DNA of 64,000 nt from Oenococcus kitaharae (lineage in GTDB: Bacteria; Bacillota; Bacilli; Lactobacillales; Lactobacillaceae): positions 496,001 through 560,000 of the forward strand of contig NZ_JANJQP010000002.1 of NCBI RefSeq assembly GCF_025758695.1. Direction: 5' to 3'. The notes beneath the pieces were generated by a model. That model saw only the letters and a list, made by a program, of their open reading frames with translations, had not been told where the DNA came from and did not search any database. Below are positions 41,335-52,002 of the stretch, piece after piece (within the stretch, counting starts at the first letter, position 1; each line of letters opens with the position of its first letter). A program made the position numbers and the translations under genes.

Positions 41335-41558
41335 TCTGGGGTAAAAAAATTTCTTATAGCGAATTTTTCCACGAAAATCTGATTGCTGCTGTCGGGCGTC
41401 TCCAAGATGCTTACGATGCTGCTCTTCAGACAGAAAGAAATTTGCAATCCGGGCATGTCAATCAGCGTATTATTCATGCTAAAACGATGCTGGCCAAAGA
41501 CAAACAAGCCTATTTGATACGCCAGATTCGCCTAAAAGATATTGGAGTCCGTAAATGA
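41331..41558 (+). CDS. yaaL: DUF2508 (YaaL-like) small protein
   Basis: This 75-residue cytosolic protein is rich in charged residues, with a predicted helical core ([21 protein letters not shown]). Position between recR and tmk and overall features fit the YaaL/DUF2508 family, whose role is unknown. It overlaps recR and tmk by 4 bp on each side, showing it is translated within the operon. Confidence 0.75.
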   Translation: MIWGKKISYSEFFHENLIAAVGRLQDAYDAALQTERNLQSGHVNQRIIHAKTMLAKDKQAYLIRQIRLKDIGVRK

Positions 41559-42196
41559 GTCGTGGCTATTTTATTTCAATCGAGGGGCCTGATGGCGCTG
41601 GCAAGTCCAGCTTAATTGACCGCTTAACGCCCAAACTGCATGCCTTGCTGGGCGACCGGTTTTTTCAAACGCGCGAACCGGGCGGTGTGCGTATCTCTGA
41701 GGCAATCAGAAAAATCATTTTAAATAATGATTACTCGGAAATGGATGCCCGTACCGAGGCTTTGCTGTTTGCCGCTGCCAGAGCTCAGCACGTGACTGAG
41801 AAGATTCGGCCTGCCTTAGCAGCTGGCAAAATTATTCTTTCGGATCGTTTTCTCGATTCATCGATTGCTTATCAGGGCGGCGGCCGCAGCTTAGGGGTTC
41901 AAGAAGTTCGCCAAATCAACCTCTTCGCTACTGCCGGCTTGCAGCCGGACTTGACACTGCTGCTCGACTTGCCTAGCGAAGTCGGCCTCGCAAGAATTAT
42001 GAAACACCGCAAAAATGATGTTGATCGTATGGACCAGGATCCCTTGGCTTTTCATCAAAAGGTCCGTCAGACTTATCTGCAGCTTGCGCAAGCTGATCCT
42101 GGGCGTATAAAAGTCATCGATGCTTGTGAAAGGGCTGAAAAAATTGCGGATAATGCTTTACAATTAATTCAAGAAAGTTTGAAAGGTAAAATATGA
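41555..42196 (+). CDS. tmk: Thymidylate kinase
   Basis: The 213-residue protein has the P-loop EGPDGAGKSS near residue 10, TREPGG with the dTMP-binding Arg, and DRFLDSSIAYQGGGR. The lid region HRKNDVDRMDQDPLAFHQKV resembles the Arg-poor lid of Gram-positive enzymes. It phosphorylates dTMP to dTDP. It overlaps its neighbours by 4 bp within the recR-tmk-darA-holB operon. Confidence 0.95.
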   Translation: MSRGYFISIEGPDGAGKSSLIDRLTPKLHALLGDRFFQTREPGGVRISEAIRKIILNNDYSEMDARTEALLFAAARAQHVTEKIRPALAAGKIILSDRFLDSSIAYQGGGRSLGVQEVRQINLFATAGLQPDLTLLLDLPSEVGLARIMKHRKNDVDRMDQDPLAFHQKVRQTYLQLAQADPGRIKVIDACERAEKIADNALQLIQESLKGKI

Positions 42197-42519
42197 AACT
42201 TATTACTGCAATTGTACAGGACAAAGACGCTTCTTCAGTTGCCAATGCCTTAGTGGAAAATAATATTCGAGCAACGCGTTTGGCCTCAGCCGGGGGATTT
42301 TTGCGGTCTGGCAACTCGACTTTTTTGATTGCTGTCAGTGACGAAGATGTCAATAAGACAATTGATGTGATCAAAGAACATTCTAAGACGCGAAAACAGT
42401 TTGTCACACCACCAGTTGGCTTGGATATGAGTTTGGACACAATTGGCGAGCCTATTGAGGTAGAGATTGGCGGTGCGACTATTATCGTACAAGCCGTCGA
42501 GGATTTTCAACACTTTTAA
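42193..42519 (+). CDS. darA: Cyclic di-AMP receptor (PII-like), DarA/PstA
   Basis: The 108-residue protein matches the YaaQ/DarA family: MKLITAIVQDKDASSVANAL, NIRATRLASAGGFLRSGN with the nucleotide-binding GGFLRxGN loop, and GGATIIVQAVEDFQHF at the end. These PII-like trimers bind c-di-AMP, which in Firmicutes links to osmolyte, potassium and wall control. Its direct output is unknown. It overlaps tmk by 4 bp and holB by 1 bp. Confidence 0.92.
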   Translation: MKLITAIVQDKDASSVANALVENNIRATRLASAGGFLRSGNSTFLIAVSDEDVNKTIDVIKEHSKTRKQFVTPPVGLDMSLDTIGEPIEVEIGGATIIVQAVEDFQHF

Positions 42520-43421
42520 TGTCGGCCATGACCTTAAAAGTGAATTCGTTGCAAGATCGTTTTCTTCAATTAATCGATGCCGGTAAGCTCTCGCATGCTT
42601 ACCTTTTTCTTGGTCAAAGCCAAGACCAAATACATAATTTCATCGCAGCCCTTGCTGCTGAAATCCTTCACGAAAACTCCTCAGAGAACGTTTTTGAGAA
42701 TGGCCAATTGATGCAGGTAGATCTTTTGACGGGCAAAAAAACACTTTCAGTTGATCAGATGCGCGAGTTGCAGATTTTCTTCTCCGAAAAATCATCACAA
42801 GCTCGAATTGCAGTGATTGATCACGCGGATCAAATGACCGATGCCGCTGCAAATTCAATTTTAAAATTGATTGAGGAGCCTTTTGACAATCAATATTTCT
42901 TTTTTCAGGCAGCTGTTTTTAATCAGATTCTGCCGACTATTTTATCGCGTGTACAGCTGATCCAGATGCCGAAAACTTTCGGTCGAGAAGTGCAATCACG
43001 GCTCGTGGCCGATGGGTTATCGCAAGAAGATGCCGCTTTTGTCAGCGCTGTCAGCACTTCTTTAGAAGAAGCACAGACCTTTTTATTGGCTGGCTTTGCG
43101 ATTAACCTTAAAAATGCGATCGATAAATGGTTGTCAATGATACTGACGGGTGATTACCGGGCTTTTGCTTTTGTTCAAACGGATTTAATCACCTTTGCCG
43201 ACACGATTGATCATCAGCGTTTGTTTGCTGCTGGGGTCAGTTACGGTCTCAGCCATGTTTTAAAACAGCAAAAGGATACGAAAACCGCTGATATATTGGC
43301 TTGCTGGCTGGACATCTCGTCCCGGCAGCGATTCAATGTTGCCTGGCAGGTGATTTTAGAGACTTTTGCACTTGAAGCATTAAGGATAAGTGATGGAACA
43401 AAAAAGTTTTCAGACAAGTAA
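42519..43421 (+). CDS. holB: DNA polymerase III subunit delta'
   Basis: The 300-residue clamp-loader subunit shows LSHAYLFLGQSQDQ, where the P-loop is degenerate as usual for delta', VDQMRELQIFFSEKS, AVIDHADQMTDAAANSILKLIEEP and the SRVQLIQMP motif. It completes the DnaX complex encoded just upstream. ATG 42519 overlaps the darA stop (TAATG); ATG 42528 is possible. The 3' end overlaps rsmI by ~29 bp. yaaT and yabA, which follow holB in many Firmicutes, are absent. Confidence 0.93.
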   Translation: MSAMTLKVNSLQDRFLQLIDAGKLSHAYLFLGQSQDQIHNFIAALAAEILHENSSENVFENGQLMQVDLLTGKKTLSVDQMRELQIFFSEKSSQARIAVIDHADQMTDAAANSILKLIEEPFDNQYFFFQAAVFNQILPTILSRVQLIQMPKTFGREVQSRLVADGLSQEDAAFVSAVSTSLEEAQTFLLAGFAINLKNAIDKWLSMILTGDYRAFAFVQTDLITFADTIDHQRLFAAGVSYGLSHVLKQQKDTKTADILACWLDISSRQRFNVAWQVILETFALEALRISDGTKKFSDK

Positions 43422-44247
43422 ATATGGCAAACTTTATCTTGTCCCGACGCCAATCGGCAATTTGACAGATATTACGCTCAGGGCATTATCTGTTTTAAAA
43501 GAAGTCGATTTGATCGCGGCTGAAGATACACGGCATTCCGGGATTTTGCTGCAGCATTTTCAGATCAAAAAGCCTCTCATCAGCCTCCATGAACATAATT
43601 ATGCTCAACGGGTACCGGAACTGATTGAAAAATTAAAAGCAGGCACGACTATTGCACAAATTTCCGATGCCGGCATGCCGTCTATTTCGGATCCTGGCCA
43701 CGAATTGGTTCTAGCAGCAATTAAGGCCGGCATTGACGTGATCAGCCTGCCTGGCCCAACTGCAGGTATGACAGCTTTAATTGCCAGCGGTTTGCCGGCT
43801 GAACGTTTTGCCTTTATTGGTTTTTTGCCCAAAAAGAGCAGTGAACAGCAGCAATTATTATCAGCTTGGCAGAATGTGGATGCGACATTGATTTTCTACG
43901 AATCGCCTTATCGTATTCAAAAGACATTATCGGCGATGCAGGAACAATTTTCCGAGCAGGCACAAGTTGTTCTGGCCCGCGAACTTACCAAGAAATTCGA
44001 ATCTTATTTTCGCGGCAGCCTTGCTCAGGCCTTGGATTTTGTGGCAGAAAATGAGCCGCGCGGGGAATTTGTGATCTTACTGCACCCCGTCCCTCAGGAA
44101 AATACGTTATCTGAGGCTAGTATCAAAGAAGCTGTCCAGCGGCGTATTGACCATGGTGAAAAGGCCATCGACGCAATCAAAGCTTTGGCTAAGGCTAGCG
44201 GCCTGCATCGTGCACAGGTTTACGATATTTATCATAAGGAGAACTAA
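43393..44247 (+). CDS. rsmI: 16S rRNA (cytidine-2'-O-)-methyltransferase
   Basis: The 284-residue tetrapyrrole-methylase-like protein has LYLVPTPIGNLTDITLRAL, LIAAEDTRHSGILL, ISDAGMPSISDPGHELV and SLPGPTAGMTALIASGLP, all typical of RsmI (YabC/YraL). It methylates C1402 at the decoding centre. AAGGA lies 5-6 bp before ATG 43393; GTG 43390 is an alternative. It overlaps holB, and the next gene begins at its stop (TAATG). Confidence 0.95.
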   Translation: MEQKSFQTSKYGKLYLVPTPIGNLTDITLRALSVLKEVDLIAAEDTRHSGILLQHFQIKKPLISLHEHNYAQRVPELIEKLKAGTTIAQISDAGMPSISDPGHELVLAAIKAGIDVISLPGPTAGMTALIASGLPAERFAFIGFLPKKSSEQQQLLSAWQNVDATLIFYESPYRIQKTLSAMQEQFSEQAQVVLARELTKKFESYFRGSLAQALDFVAENEPRGEFVILLHPVPQENTLSEASIKEAVQRRIDHGEKAIDAIKALAKASGLHRAQVYDIYHKEN

Positions 44248-44987
44248 TGTCCAAAATTTATTCCGAAGATTTATATATTAAAGATTTCTATTGCGACCGA
44301 ACGGCTAAATTGTCCATCCCTATGATTGCCGAATTGGCTATAGCTAGCAGCATCCAACAGACGGCTGAAATGGGGATTGGTATGAAAGAGCTGCATGCAA
44401 TTGACCGCGGTTGGGTCTTGCTGCAGTATGATATTCAAATTAACCGCCGGCCGGATTCTGGCGAAAAAATTCGTTTGACGACTGATCCGAAAAAACGCAA
44501 TCAATTCTTTGCACTGCGTGTTTTTGATTTTTATGATGCCGATGGCAATCTCTTAATTCATATTGATTCCTTGTGGGCCATGATTAATTTAAAACGCCGG
44601 CGTCTTGTTTCGCTGCTAAATGAATTTGTCGATCCGCTGAATGGGCAGAGTGTCGAGCATCTGGAAAAACTGCCGAGCCCGAATTTGCTGGATCGCACTT
44701 TTACCGGCAGTGCTATTGCCGTTGAGGAGGTCAAGAGCACTTACTTTGATATCGATACGAATCAGCATGTGAACAATTCAAATTATCTGAAGTATTTTTT
44801 GCTGCCGATTAAAGAGGATTTTTTGCTGCATCACGAGGCCAAGCGCATTATTGTTAAATACACGAAGGAGATTTTAGAGGGTCAAACCGTGGCTTCCAAA
44901 ACGCAATTTGTTAACCCTTTGACAAGTATTCACGAAATTTCTGATGATTCTGTCATTAATGCAACTGCAGAAATTGAGTGGCGGTAA
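44247..44987 (+). CDS. Acyl-ACP thioesterase
   Basis: The 246-residue protein consists of two hot-dog halves, with the FatA-like catalytic Asn/His segment DIDTNQHVNNSNYLKYFL near residue 168. It cleaves acyl-ACP to free fatty acid in the cytosol, which in lactic acid bacteria affects chain length and supply. It overlaps rsmI by one base and ends the long recR-rsmI operon. The following 52 bp contain no clear terminator. Confidence 0.9.
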   Translation: MSKIYSEDLYIKDFYCDRTAKLSIPMIAELAIASSIQQTAEMGIGMKELHAIDRGWVLLQYDIQINRRPDSGEKIRLTTDPKKRNQFFALRVFDFYDADGNLLIHIDSLWAMINLKRRRLVSLLNEFVDPLNGQSVEHLEKLPSPNLLDRTFTGSAIAVEEVKSTYFDIDTNQHVNNSNYLKYFLLPIKEDFLLHHEAKRIIVKYTKEILEGQTVASKTQFVNPLTSIHEISDDSVINATAEIEWR

Positions 44988-45039
44988 TGCAAGTGATAAT
45001 ATTGTCAAGGAGAGATTTGGAAGATAATAGGAGGTTCAC

Positions 45040-46035
45040 ATGAATGTTTTAGTAACGGGTGGTGCTGGTTATATTGGATCGCATACAGTCGATAGATTGC
45101 TGGCTCACGGCGATCAGGTGACGGTTGTCGACAATCTTTGGACTGGCCACCGCGCTGCTGTGCCTGCGCAAGTGCCCTTTTATGAGGCTGATGTGCGGGA
45201 CAAAGCGGCCATGAAAAAGATTTTTGATGAGAATAATTTCGATGCTGTTGTACACTTCGCCGCTTTGACACAAGTTGGCGAATCAATGGCAAAACCACTT
45301 TTTTACTTTGACAATAATACATATGGTGTGATTTCTTTGCTGGAAGCAATGCGTGACCATGATGTTAAAAAAATCGTTTTCTCGTCCTCTGCTGCTACTT
45401 ATGGCGTGCCTGAGCATAATCCAATCACTGAAGAGGAACCGCAAAAACCGATTAACCCTTATGGTCTGACAAAACTGCAGATGGAAGAAATCATGGGTTG
45501 GTGCGATCAAGCCCACGGTATCAAAGGGGTTGCACTGCGTTATTTCAATGTTGCCGGTGCCAAACCAGATGGTTCGATCGGAGAAGACCATAATCCCGAA
45601 AGCCACATGATTCCTAATATTTTAAAGACAGCTCAAGGCAAAAAAGATAAAATGGTCATTTTTGGGGATGATTATAATACGCCTGACGGCACCAACGTGC
45701 GCGATTATGTCCATGTTGTTGATCTAGCAGATGCCCACGTCCTGGCTTTAGGCTATCTGCAGCGGGAAAACAAGTCTAATCGTTTCAATTTGGGGACTGA
45801 ACAAGGAATGTCAAACAAGCAGCTGATCGATGCTGCTAAAAAAATTACTGGTGTTGATTTTAAAGTCGAAGTCGGCCCTCGCCGCGCTGGTGATCCGGAT
45901 GCTCTTGTTGCCAGTCCTAAAAAGGCCAAGGAAGTGCTGGGTTGGGATCCTAAACTCAGTAATGTGGAAGACGAAATGAAAACGGCCTGGAATTGGATGA
46001 CAAAGCATCCTAACGGCTACGATGATCAAAAATAA
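45040..46035 (+). CDS. galE: UDP-glucose 4-epimerase
   Basis: The 331-residue SDR enzyme has the NAD site TGGAGYIGSHTVD, catalytic Ser/Tyr region SSSAATYGVP and YGLTKLQMEEIM (YxxxK), and RYFNVAGA. It interconverts UDP-glucose and UDP-galactose for the Leloir pathway and exopolysaccharide. AGGAGG lies 6 bp before the ATG. It overlaps tsaB by one base (TAATG), an unusual partner, so galE is probably co-transcribed with the tRNA-modification operon. Confidence 0.94.
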   Translation: MNVLVTGGAGYIGSHTVDRLLAHGDQVTVVDNLWTGHRAAVPAQVPFYEADVRDKAAMKKIFDENNFDAVVHFAALTQVGESMAKPLFYFDNNTYGVISLLEAMRDHDVKKIVFSSSAATYGVPEHNPITEEEPQKPINPYGLTKLQMEEIMGWCDQAHGIKGVALRYFNVAGAKPDGSIGEDHNPESHMIPNILKTAQGKKDKMVIFGDDYNTPDGTNVRDYVHVVDLADAHVLALGYLQRENKSNRFNLGTEQGMSNKQLIDAAKKITGVDFKVEVGPRRAGDPDALVASPKKAKEVLGWDPKLSNVEDEMKTAWNWMTKHPNGYDDQK

Positions 46036-46769
46036 TGAAGATTTTATCGATTGATACAAGTGGATCAAGTTTAAATGTTGGCCTGTTAGATTCTTCGACC
46101 GGCCTTTTTTTTGCACACGAACACACAAAAGACGAAGCGCGCACGCATTCAATGAAAATTCTGCCAGCTATTCAGGCATTGATGACAAAAGCCGGCTGGT
46201 CCTTTGACCAATTGGACAGGATTGCATTGACGGCCGGGCCAGGATCTTTTACAGGCCTTCGAATAGGTGCGGCCGTGGCCAAAATGATCGCCGGCCAGAC
46301 ATTTGCTGAATTAGTTCCTGTATCAACGCTGGAAATGATTGCCCTTAGTGCACGCTTATCGGCCACCGATCCCAATACAACTAGCTATCTGCCGATGATC
46401 AATGCCCGCAACCACAATGTTTTTGCTGCTATTTGCCGCCCAGGGAAGCCTTTGGATGATGAAGGGCATTGGCCATTTACAGATTTTTTGTCCAAAGCTC
46501 CGAAAAACAGTATTTTTGTCTTCGAACAGGGGACAGGTGATGATTTTAAAGCGGAAATCCAAACAGCAGGATTGAAGTTTATCGAACAGCCATCAGAAAA
46601 ACTCATTGATGCCAAATTATTAGCACAGCAAGGCTTATCAGCCGCAAGGGCTGATGCTGATAGTTTTGCGCCGCGTTATTTGCGCAAGACGGCTGCTGAA
46701 ATGGCTTGGCTGAAAAAACATCCGGACGCCGGTGATGGAGACTACGCCAAATATGTTTCTGAAGTCTAA
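46035..46769 (+). CDS. tsaB: tRNA threonylcarbamoyladenosine protein TsaB
   Basis: The 244-residue ASKHA-fold protein starts MKILSIDTSGSSLNVGLLD and has LTAGPGSFTGLRIGAA, typical of TsaB (YeaZ). It forms the TsaBD(E) complex that makes t6A37 in ANN-decoding tRNAs. Its start overlaps the galE stop and its end overlaps rimI by 38 bp; tsaD follows. tsaE is elsewhere. Confidence 0.94.
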   Translation: MKILSIDTSGSSLNVGLLDSSTGLFFAHEHTKDEARTHSMKILPAIQALMTKAGWSFDQLDRIALTAGPGSFTGLRIGAAVAKMIAGQTFAELVPVSTLEMIALSARLSATDPNTTSYLPMINARNHNVFAAICRPGKPLDDEGHWPFTDFLSKAPKNSIFVFEQGTGDDFKAEIQTAGLKFIEQPSEKLIDAKLLAQQGLSAARADADSFAPRYLRKTAAEMAWLKKHPDAGDGDYAKYVSEV

Positions 46770-47268
46770 AAAAATCGAAGGATCTACTGAGCATGAGATT
46801 TCGATTGCCGGGAAAAAAGTGTTGATTCGACAGGCGGACCTAGAGGACAGCAAAAAACTTGTTGCTATTGAGGAAGCTGTTTATACTGGACTAGCTCCCT
46901 GGAATCAATTGGCTTTTGTGACTGAGATTGCTTACGGCCGGCACAATTTATATCTTTCGGCCAGTGTCGAGGGACAGGCGATTGCATTTATTGGATTGAC
47001 ATATCGCCGCAACAGCAAGGACTTGCATATTACAAATATTGCTGTGCTGCCAATATGGCAAAGCAAAGGGTTAGGCAGTTACTTGCTGAACTATGCTGGG
47101 AAAATCGCCCAACTAAATCATTTGCAGCGCCTCACGCTGGAAGTACGCCGGTCTAATGCACATGCACGCCGTTTATATGAAAAAATTGGTTTTAAGAAAA
47201 AATCGGAATTGATTGGTTACTATAATGATGATCACGAAGATGCAATAGAAATGGAGTGGCTGTTTTGA
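46732..47268 (+). CDS. rimI: Ribosomal protein alanine acetyltransferase-like GNAT
   Basis: The 178-residue GNAT protein has [22 protein letters not shown], the acetyl-CoA loop [18 protein letters not shown], and [20 protein letters not shown]. RimI acetylates the N-terminus of S18 in E. coli, and in Firmicutes it is usually encoded between tsaB and tsaD as here. The start is uncertain: ATG 46732 gives a 38-bp overlap with tsaB, while ATG 46750 has GGAG 11 bp upstream. Confidence 0.88.
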   Translation: MMETTPNMFLKSKKIEGSTEHEISIAGKKVLIRQADLEDSKKLVAIEEAVYTGLAPWNQLAFVTEIAYGRHNLYLSASVEGQAIAFIGLTYRRNSKDLHITNIAVLPIWQSKGLGSYLLNYAGKIAQLNHLQRLTLEVRRSNAHARRLYEKIGFKKKSELIGYYNDDHEDAIEMEWLF

Positions 47269-48290
47269 CAGCAAAACAAGATAATTTAATTTTGGCCTTT
47301 GAGTCTTCGGCGGATGAGACCAGTGCAGCAGTTGTAAAAAACGGTCACGAAATTCTCAGTAATATTGTGGCAACGCAAATTGCCAGTCATCAACGCTTTG
47401 GCGGGATTGTTCCGGAGGTCGCCAGCAGGCACCATTTGGAGTGGATCAACCGTGTGACAAAAGAAGCCCTGCAGGAGGCATCCATAACTAATCCGGCTGC
47501 ACAACTATCGGCAGTGGCTGCGACATACGGCCCTGGGCTGGTTGGTTCTTTATTGATTGGCTTAATGGCCGGTAAAACGTTTGCGATGGTTCACGGCCTG
47601 CCCTTTATTGCTGTTAATCACTTAGCAGGGCATATCAGCGCAGCTAATTTTGTCCAGCCGACCAGTTATCCAGCTATGGCTGTGATGGTTTCTGGCGGAC
47701 ATACCGAATTGCTTTGGATGGCAAAGGAAAACTCTTTTCAAATTATCGGCACAACTCTAGATGATGCCGCCGGCGAGGCTTTTGATAAAGTGGGCCGCAT
47801 TCTCGGGCTGAATTATCCTGCCGGCAAAGAAATGCAGGAAATGGCAGCAAAGGGGCAAGCCAACATTCATTTTCCGATCGCACACACGGAAAACACCTTT
47901 GATTTTTCTTTTTCCGGCTTGAAGTCGTCTGTTTTAAATTATGTGCATCATGCTGATCAGCTTTCCGAGCAGATTAATAAAAATGATGTTGCGGCGAGTT
48001 TTCAAAAAGCGGTTGTGGAAGCGATTATTGAAAAAACCGAAGCCGCAATTCAAGTGTTTCAACCCGTGCAGCTTCTTCTAGGTGGTGGTGTTGCGGCAAA
48101 TCTAGCTTTGCGCACAGCGATTGAGCATCTGGCCCAGACCTATCATTTGAAACTGACAGAGGCGCCGATTTCACTGGCAGGTGATAATGCGGCGATGATT
48201 GGTGCAGCCGCATATCTGAATTTTAAAGCCGGCCGTTTTTCAGGGCTGGATTTGAATACGGATCCATCTCTGAATTTTTCGAGAATGTGA
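47256..48290 (+). CDS. tsaD: tRNA N6-adenosine threonylcarbamoyltransferase TsaD
   Basis: The 344-residue protein (Kae1/YgjD family) has [16 protein letters not shown], the metal ligands in [10 protein letters not shown] and the ATP loop [26 protein letters not shown] and [13 protein letters not shown] follow. It transfers threonylcarbamoyl to A37. The usual ESSCDET has Ala in place of Cys here. GTG 47256 overlaps rimI; TTG 47265, with GGAG 8 bp before it, is an equally good start and would remove three residues. Confidence 0.94.
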   Translation: MAVLTAKQDNLILAFESSADETSAAVVKNGHEILSNIVATQIASHQRFGGIVPEVASRHHLEWINRVTKEALQEASITNPAAQLSAVAATYGPGLVGSLLIGLMAGKTFAMVHGLPFIAVNHLAGHISAANFVQPTSYPAMAVMVSGGHTELLWMAKENSFQIIGTTLDDAAGEAFDKVGRILGLNYPAGKEMQEMAAKGQANIHFPIAHTENTFDFSFSGLKSSVLNYVHHADQLSEQINKNDVAASFQKAVVEAIIEKTEAAIQVFQPVQLLLGGGVAANLALRTAIEHLAQTYHLKLTEAPISLAGDNAAMIGAAAYLNFKAGRFSGLDLNTDPSLNFSRM

Positions 48291-48310
48291 TTATTTCACA
48301 TTTTTTGTGA
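48286..48310 (+). promoter_or_regulatory. Possible Rex half-sites and hairpin before rex
   Basis: TGTGATTATTTCACA (48286-48300) has Rex-like half-sites TGTGA / TCACA but with 5 instead of 6 bp between. TCACATTTTTTGTGA (48296-48310) can also form a 5-bp hairpin before T7, a weak tsaD terminator. The rex -10 may be TACAAT at 48330. Confidence 0.3.
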
Positions 48311-48369
48311 TTTTTTTATCTAGTTCGTTTACAATGTAATAGAAATGGTTCTGGGGGACTTTAAAGGAT

Positions 48370-49035
48370 ATGACTTCTGAAAATCAAATACCGCGGGCGA
48401 CTGCACAACGTTTGCCGATTTATTATTATTATTTATCCACATTGAATGATGCTGGTATCAAGCGGATCAATTCCAGCGAAATTTCTGAGGCGATTAAGTT
48501 CGATGCAGCTACAGTTCGCCGCGACTTCTCTTACTTTGGCGCTTTGGGCAAACGCGGATTCGGTTATGATGTCAGCGCGCTCTTAAGCTTCTTTAGTAAG
48601 GTACTGTCGCAAGATAAGCTGAACAAAGTGGCCGTGGTTGGTGTTGGAAATCTTGGCCAGGCTTTGATGAAAAATAATTTCAGTCATACCAGCAATATTG
48701 AAATCGTCATGGGCTTTGATGCTGACGATGATAAGCGCTCGATCAAGCTGGTAAACGAAATGGGAAAATCGGTTCCAGTTTATCATGTTAAAGAATTGGC
48801 AGAACGGCTGCATGCCAACAATATTACGATCGCTATTCTGACAGTGCCGGAAAAAGCAGCTCAAGAAGTGACCGATCAATTAGTTGCAGCTGGTATCAAG
48901 GGAATTTTGAACTTCTCACCGATTCGGATTACGGTACCATCCAGTGTCCGTGTTCAGAATGTCGATTTGACGACCGGTATGCAGACTTTGATCTATTTTG
49001 TGGATAATTTTAAGAACATTAAAAGCGCTAAATAA
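48370..49035 (+). CDS. rex: Redox-sensing transcriptional repressor Rex
   Basis: The 221-residue protein has an N-terminal winged helix ([35 protein letters not shown]) and a Rossmann domain with [11 protein letters not shown] that senses NADH/NAD+. It closes with a domain-swapped helix. Rex represses fermentative and redox genes when NADH is low. In the chromosome it sits between tsaD and groES, as in several Lactobacillales. AAAGGA lies very close to the ATG, and GGGGG a little upstream. Confidence 0.95.
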   Translation: MTSENQIPRATAQRLPIYYYYLSTLNDAGIKRINSSEISEAIKFDAATVRRDFSYFGALGKRGFGYDVSALLSFFSKVLSQDKLNKVAVVGVGNLGQALMKNNFSHTSNIEIVMGFDADDDKRSIKLVNEMGKSVPVYHVKELAERLHANNITIAILTVPEKAAQEVTDQLVAAGIKGILNFSPIRITVPSSVRVQNVDLTTGMQTLIYFVDNFKNIKSAK

Positions 49036-49047
49036 AGCGTTTTTTTA
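49025..49047 (+). terminator. Terminator overlapping the rex stop
   Basis: GCGCT / AGCGT stem (one G-U pair) with a six-base loop, followed by T7. It is partly inside the last codons of rex. Confidence 0.65.
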
Positions 49048-49081
49048 TTATTTTCTAAAATAGTCAGGATTTGTCAAAAAG

Positions 49082-49112
49082 TTTGACCTTTTTTGACCAA
49101 TTGCGTTATAAT
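49082..49112 (+). promoter_or_regulatory. groESL promoter with CtsR box
   Basis: On the minus strand 49082-49098 reads GGTCAAA-AAA-GGTCAAA, a perfect CtsR heptad repeat (RGTCAAANANRGTCAAA). A third heptad-like GTCAAA lies at 49073-49078. The -35 element TTGACC (49083-49088), an 18-bp spacer and TATAAT (49107-49112) overlap the box. No CIRCE inverted repeat is present. Confidence 0.9.
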
Positions 49113-49148
49113 TTTACGCGGAACAAATTAAAGGAGGTTTTTAAATTC

Positions 49149-49424
49149 ATGATTAAACCATTAGGTGATCGAATTGTTCTTAGTATTGACCAGCCCGAAG
49201 AAGAAAAGGTTGGTGGGATTTTAATTGCAAACAACGCCAAAGAAAAACCAGTTACAGGTTCTGTTGTGGCAGTTTCTGAAACGGGAATTGGGGATACCGA
49301 AGCTCCTAAGTCTGTCAAAGTCGGCGATAAGGTAATGTTTGATAAATACGCCGGTTCACAAGTTACGATCGATGGAGAAGATTATCTCATCGTTCACGAA
49401 AAAGATATTCTGGGGGTTTTGTAA
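49149..49424 (+). CDS. groES: Co-chaperonin GroES
   Basis: The 91-residue protein starts [20 protein letters not shown] and contains the mobile loop [13 protein letters not shown], then [14 protein letters not shown]. It caps GroEL during ATP-dependent folding. AAAGGAGG lies 11 bp before ATG 49149; the frame is open upstream through the promoter, but that part is not coding. It is transcribed with groEL from a CtsR-controlled promoter. Confidence 0.97.
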   Translation: MIKPLGDRIVLSIDQPEEEKVGGILIANNAKEKPVTGSVVAVSETGIGDTEAPKSVKVGDKVMFDKYAGSQVTIDGEDYLIVHEKDILGVL

Positions 49425-51059
<1,635 letters not shown>

Positions 51060-51074
51060 ACTTATTTTTCACAT

Positions 51075-51104
51075 AAAATCCCGGATTGTTCCGGGATTTT
51101 TTTG
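51075..51104 (+). terminator. Terminator after groESL
   Basis: AAATCCCGG / CCGGGATTT stem with an ATTGTT loop, followed by a T tract. Confidence 0.92.
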
Positions 51105-51117
51105 TTATTCTTATATC

Positions 51118-51129
51118 TTGTGTTCACAA
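51118..51129 (+). promoter_or_regulatory. Palindrome upstream of pnuC
   Basis: TTGTGTTCACAA is a perfect 12-bp inverted repeat between a possible -10 (TATATC, 51114-51119) and the Shine-Dalgarno sequence. It recalls Rex half-sites but with a much shorter spacer. It could be an operator for an NAD-related regulator. Confidence 0.3.
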
Positions 51130-51157
51130 AAATGCTTGATGGAGGAGGAAAAAATTT

Positions 51158-51913
51158 ATGACGCAGCACACTTTTTTTGATCTATTCAAACCATCCTGGT
51201 ACATTCACCAAATGTCCGGTTGGTCAAGGTCTTCATATATTCTTTTGATTTTTGGCTATCTATTTATTGCTTGGCAGACTTTTACCAACCCACTCGGTAC
51301 GATTGCGATTTGGACTTTTATTGCGGCCATCCTTGGTTTTACAACCACCTTGGCAATTACGAATACTCGTCCGCTAAACGGCGTCTTCGGCTTGATTTCG
51401 GCCCTGATTTATATCGTGGTGGCTGTGGCGGCACACAATCCATCGGATGCTATTCTGCAGGCCGTTTACATCGTCTTGCTGGATATTCCAGTGTTGATTT
51501 CGCCTAATTGGGCGATCGACGTGGAAAAGAAAGTTCGGCGGATTGCTGAAGTTGATCAGCGTGGCGAAAAACATTCAGCTGCCTATTGGTATCGTTTATT
51601 TGCATTTTCTTTTGTAGTGGCTTGGATTATGCTTTATTTCTTTGAAATCTATATCACTAAAACACCTCGTCCAATGATTGATTCTTTCACGGCTGCTATT
51701 GGTATCACGGGTGCTTTGTTAACAACTTTGCGTTTTTCAGAATCTTATTATTTTTGGATTATCCAAGGATTGGCACAAGTGATTTTGTGGGGAATTACAG
51801 CGGCACAAGGGGATGCTTCTCTAGTCCTATTCTTCACTTATATGCTTTACTTGGCTAATGATGCAGTTGCTTTATTGGACAAACGAATTGCTTGGTTTCA
51901 CCATGCAAACTAA
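51158..51913 (+). CDS. pnuC: PnuC-family nicotinamide riboside transporter
   Basis: The 251-residue membrane protein has about seven helices and the PnuC end motif SYYFWIIQGLAQVILWGI with LFFTYMLYLANDA. It lets NAD precursor nicotinamide riboside enter by facilitated diffusion, with trapping by phosphorylation. Lactic acid bacteria commonly depend on such salvage. GGAGGAGG gives a strong ribosome binding site. It is a single gene, with a terminator directly at the stop and rpsD converging from the other strand. Confidence 0.87.
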   Translation: MTQHTFFDLFKPSWYIHQMSGWSRSSYILLIFGYLFIAWQTFTNPLGTIAIWTFIAAILGFTTTLAITNTRPLNGVFGLISALIYIVVAVAAHNPSDAILQAVYIVLLDIPVLISPNWAIDVEKKVRRIAEVDQRGEKHSAAYWYRLFAFSFVVAWIMLYFFEIYITKTPRPMIDSFTAAIGITGALLTTLRFSESYYFWIIQGLAQVILWGITAAQGDASLVLFFTYMLYLANDAVALLDKRIAWFHHAN

Positions 51914-51940
51914 AAAGACCGAATATGCGGTCTTTTTTTG
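51912..51940 (+). terminator. Terminator after pnuC
   Basis: AAAAAGACCG / CGGTCTTTTTTT hairpin beginning at the pnuC stop. Confidence 0.88.
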
Positions 51941-51966
51941 TGTCACGACATAAGGCAATTGAATAC

Positions 51967-52000
51967 AAAAAAGACCAGCAATCTGATTGCTGGTCTTTTC
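51967..52000 (-). terminator. Terminator of rpsD
   Basis: AAAAGACCAGCAATC / GATTGCTGGTCTTTT hairpin with a T tract on the minus strand, just after the rpsD stop. Confidence 0.92.
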
Positions 52001-52002
52001 AA

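Noticed and set aside
49036-49148. CIRCE element before groES
   Set aside because: No TTAGCACTC-N9-GAGTGCTAA-like repeat is present; the region has a CtsR box instead.
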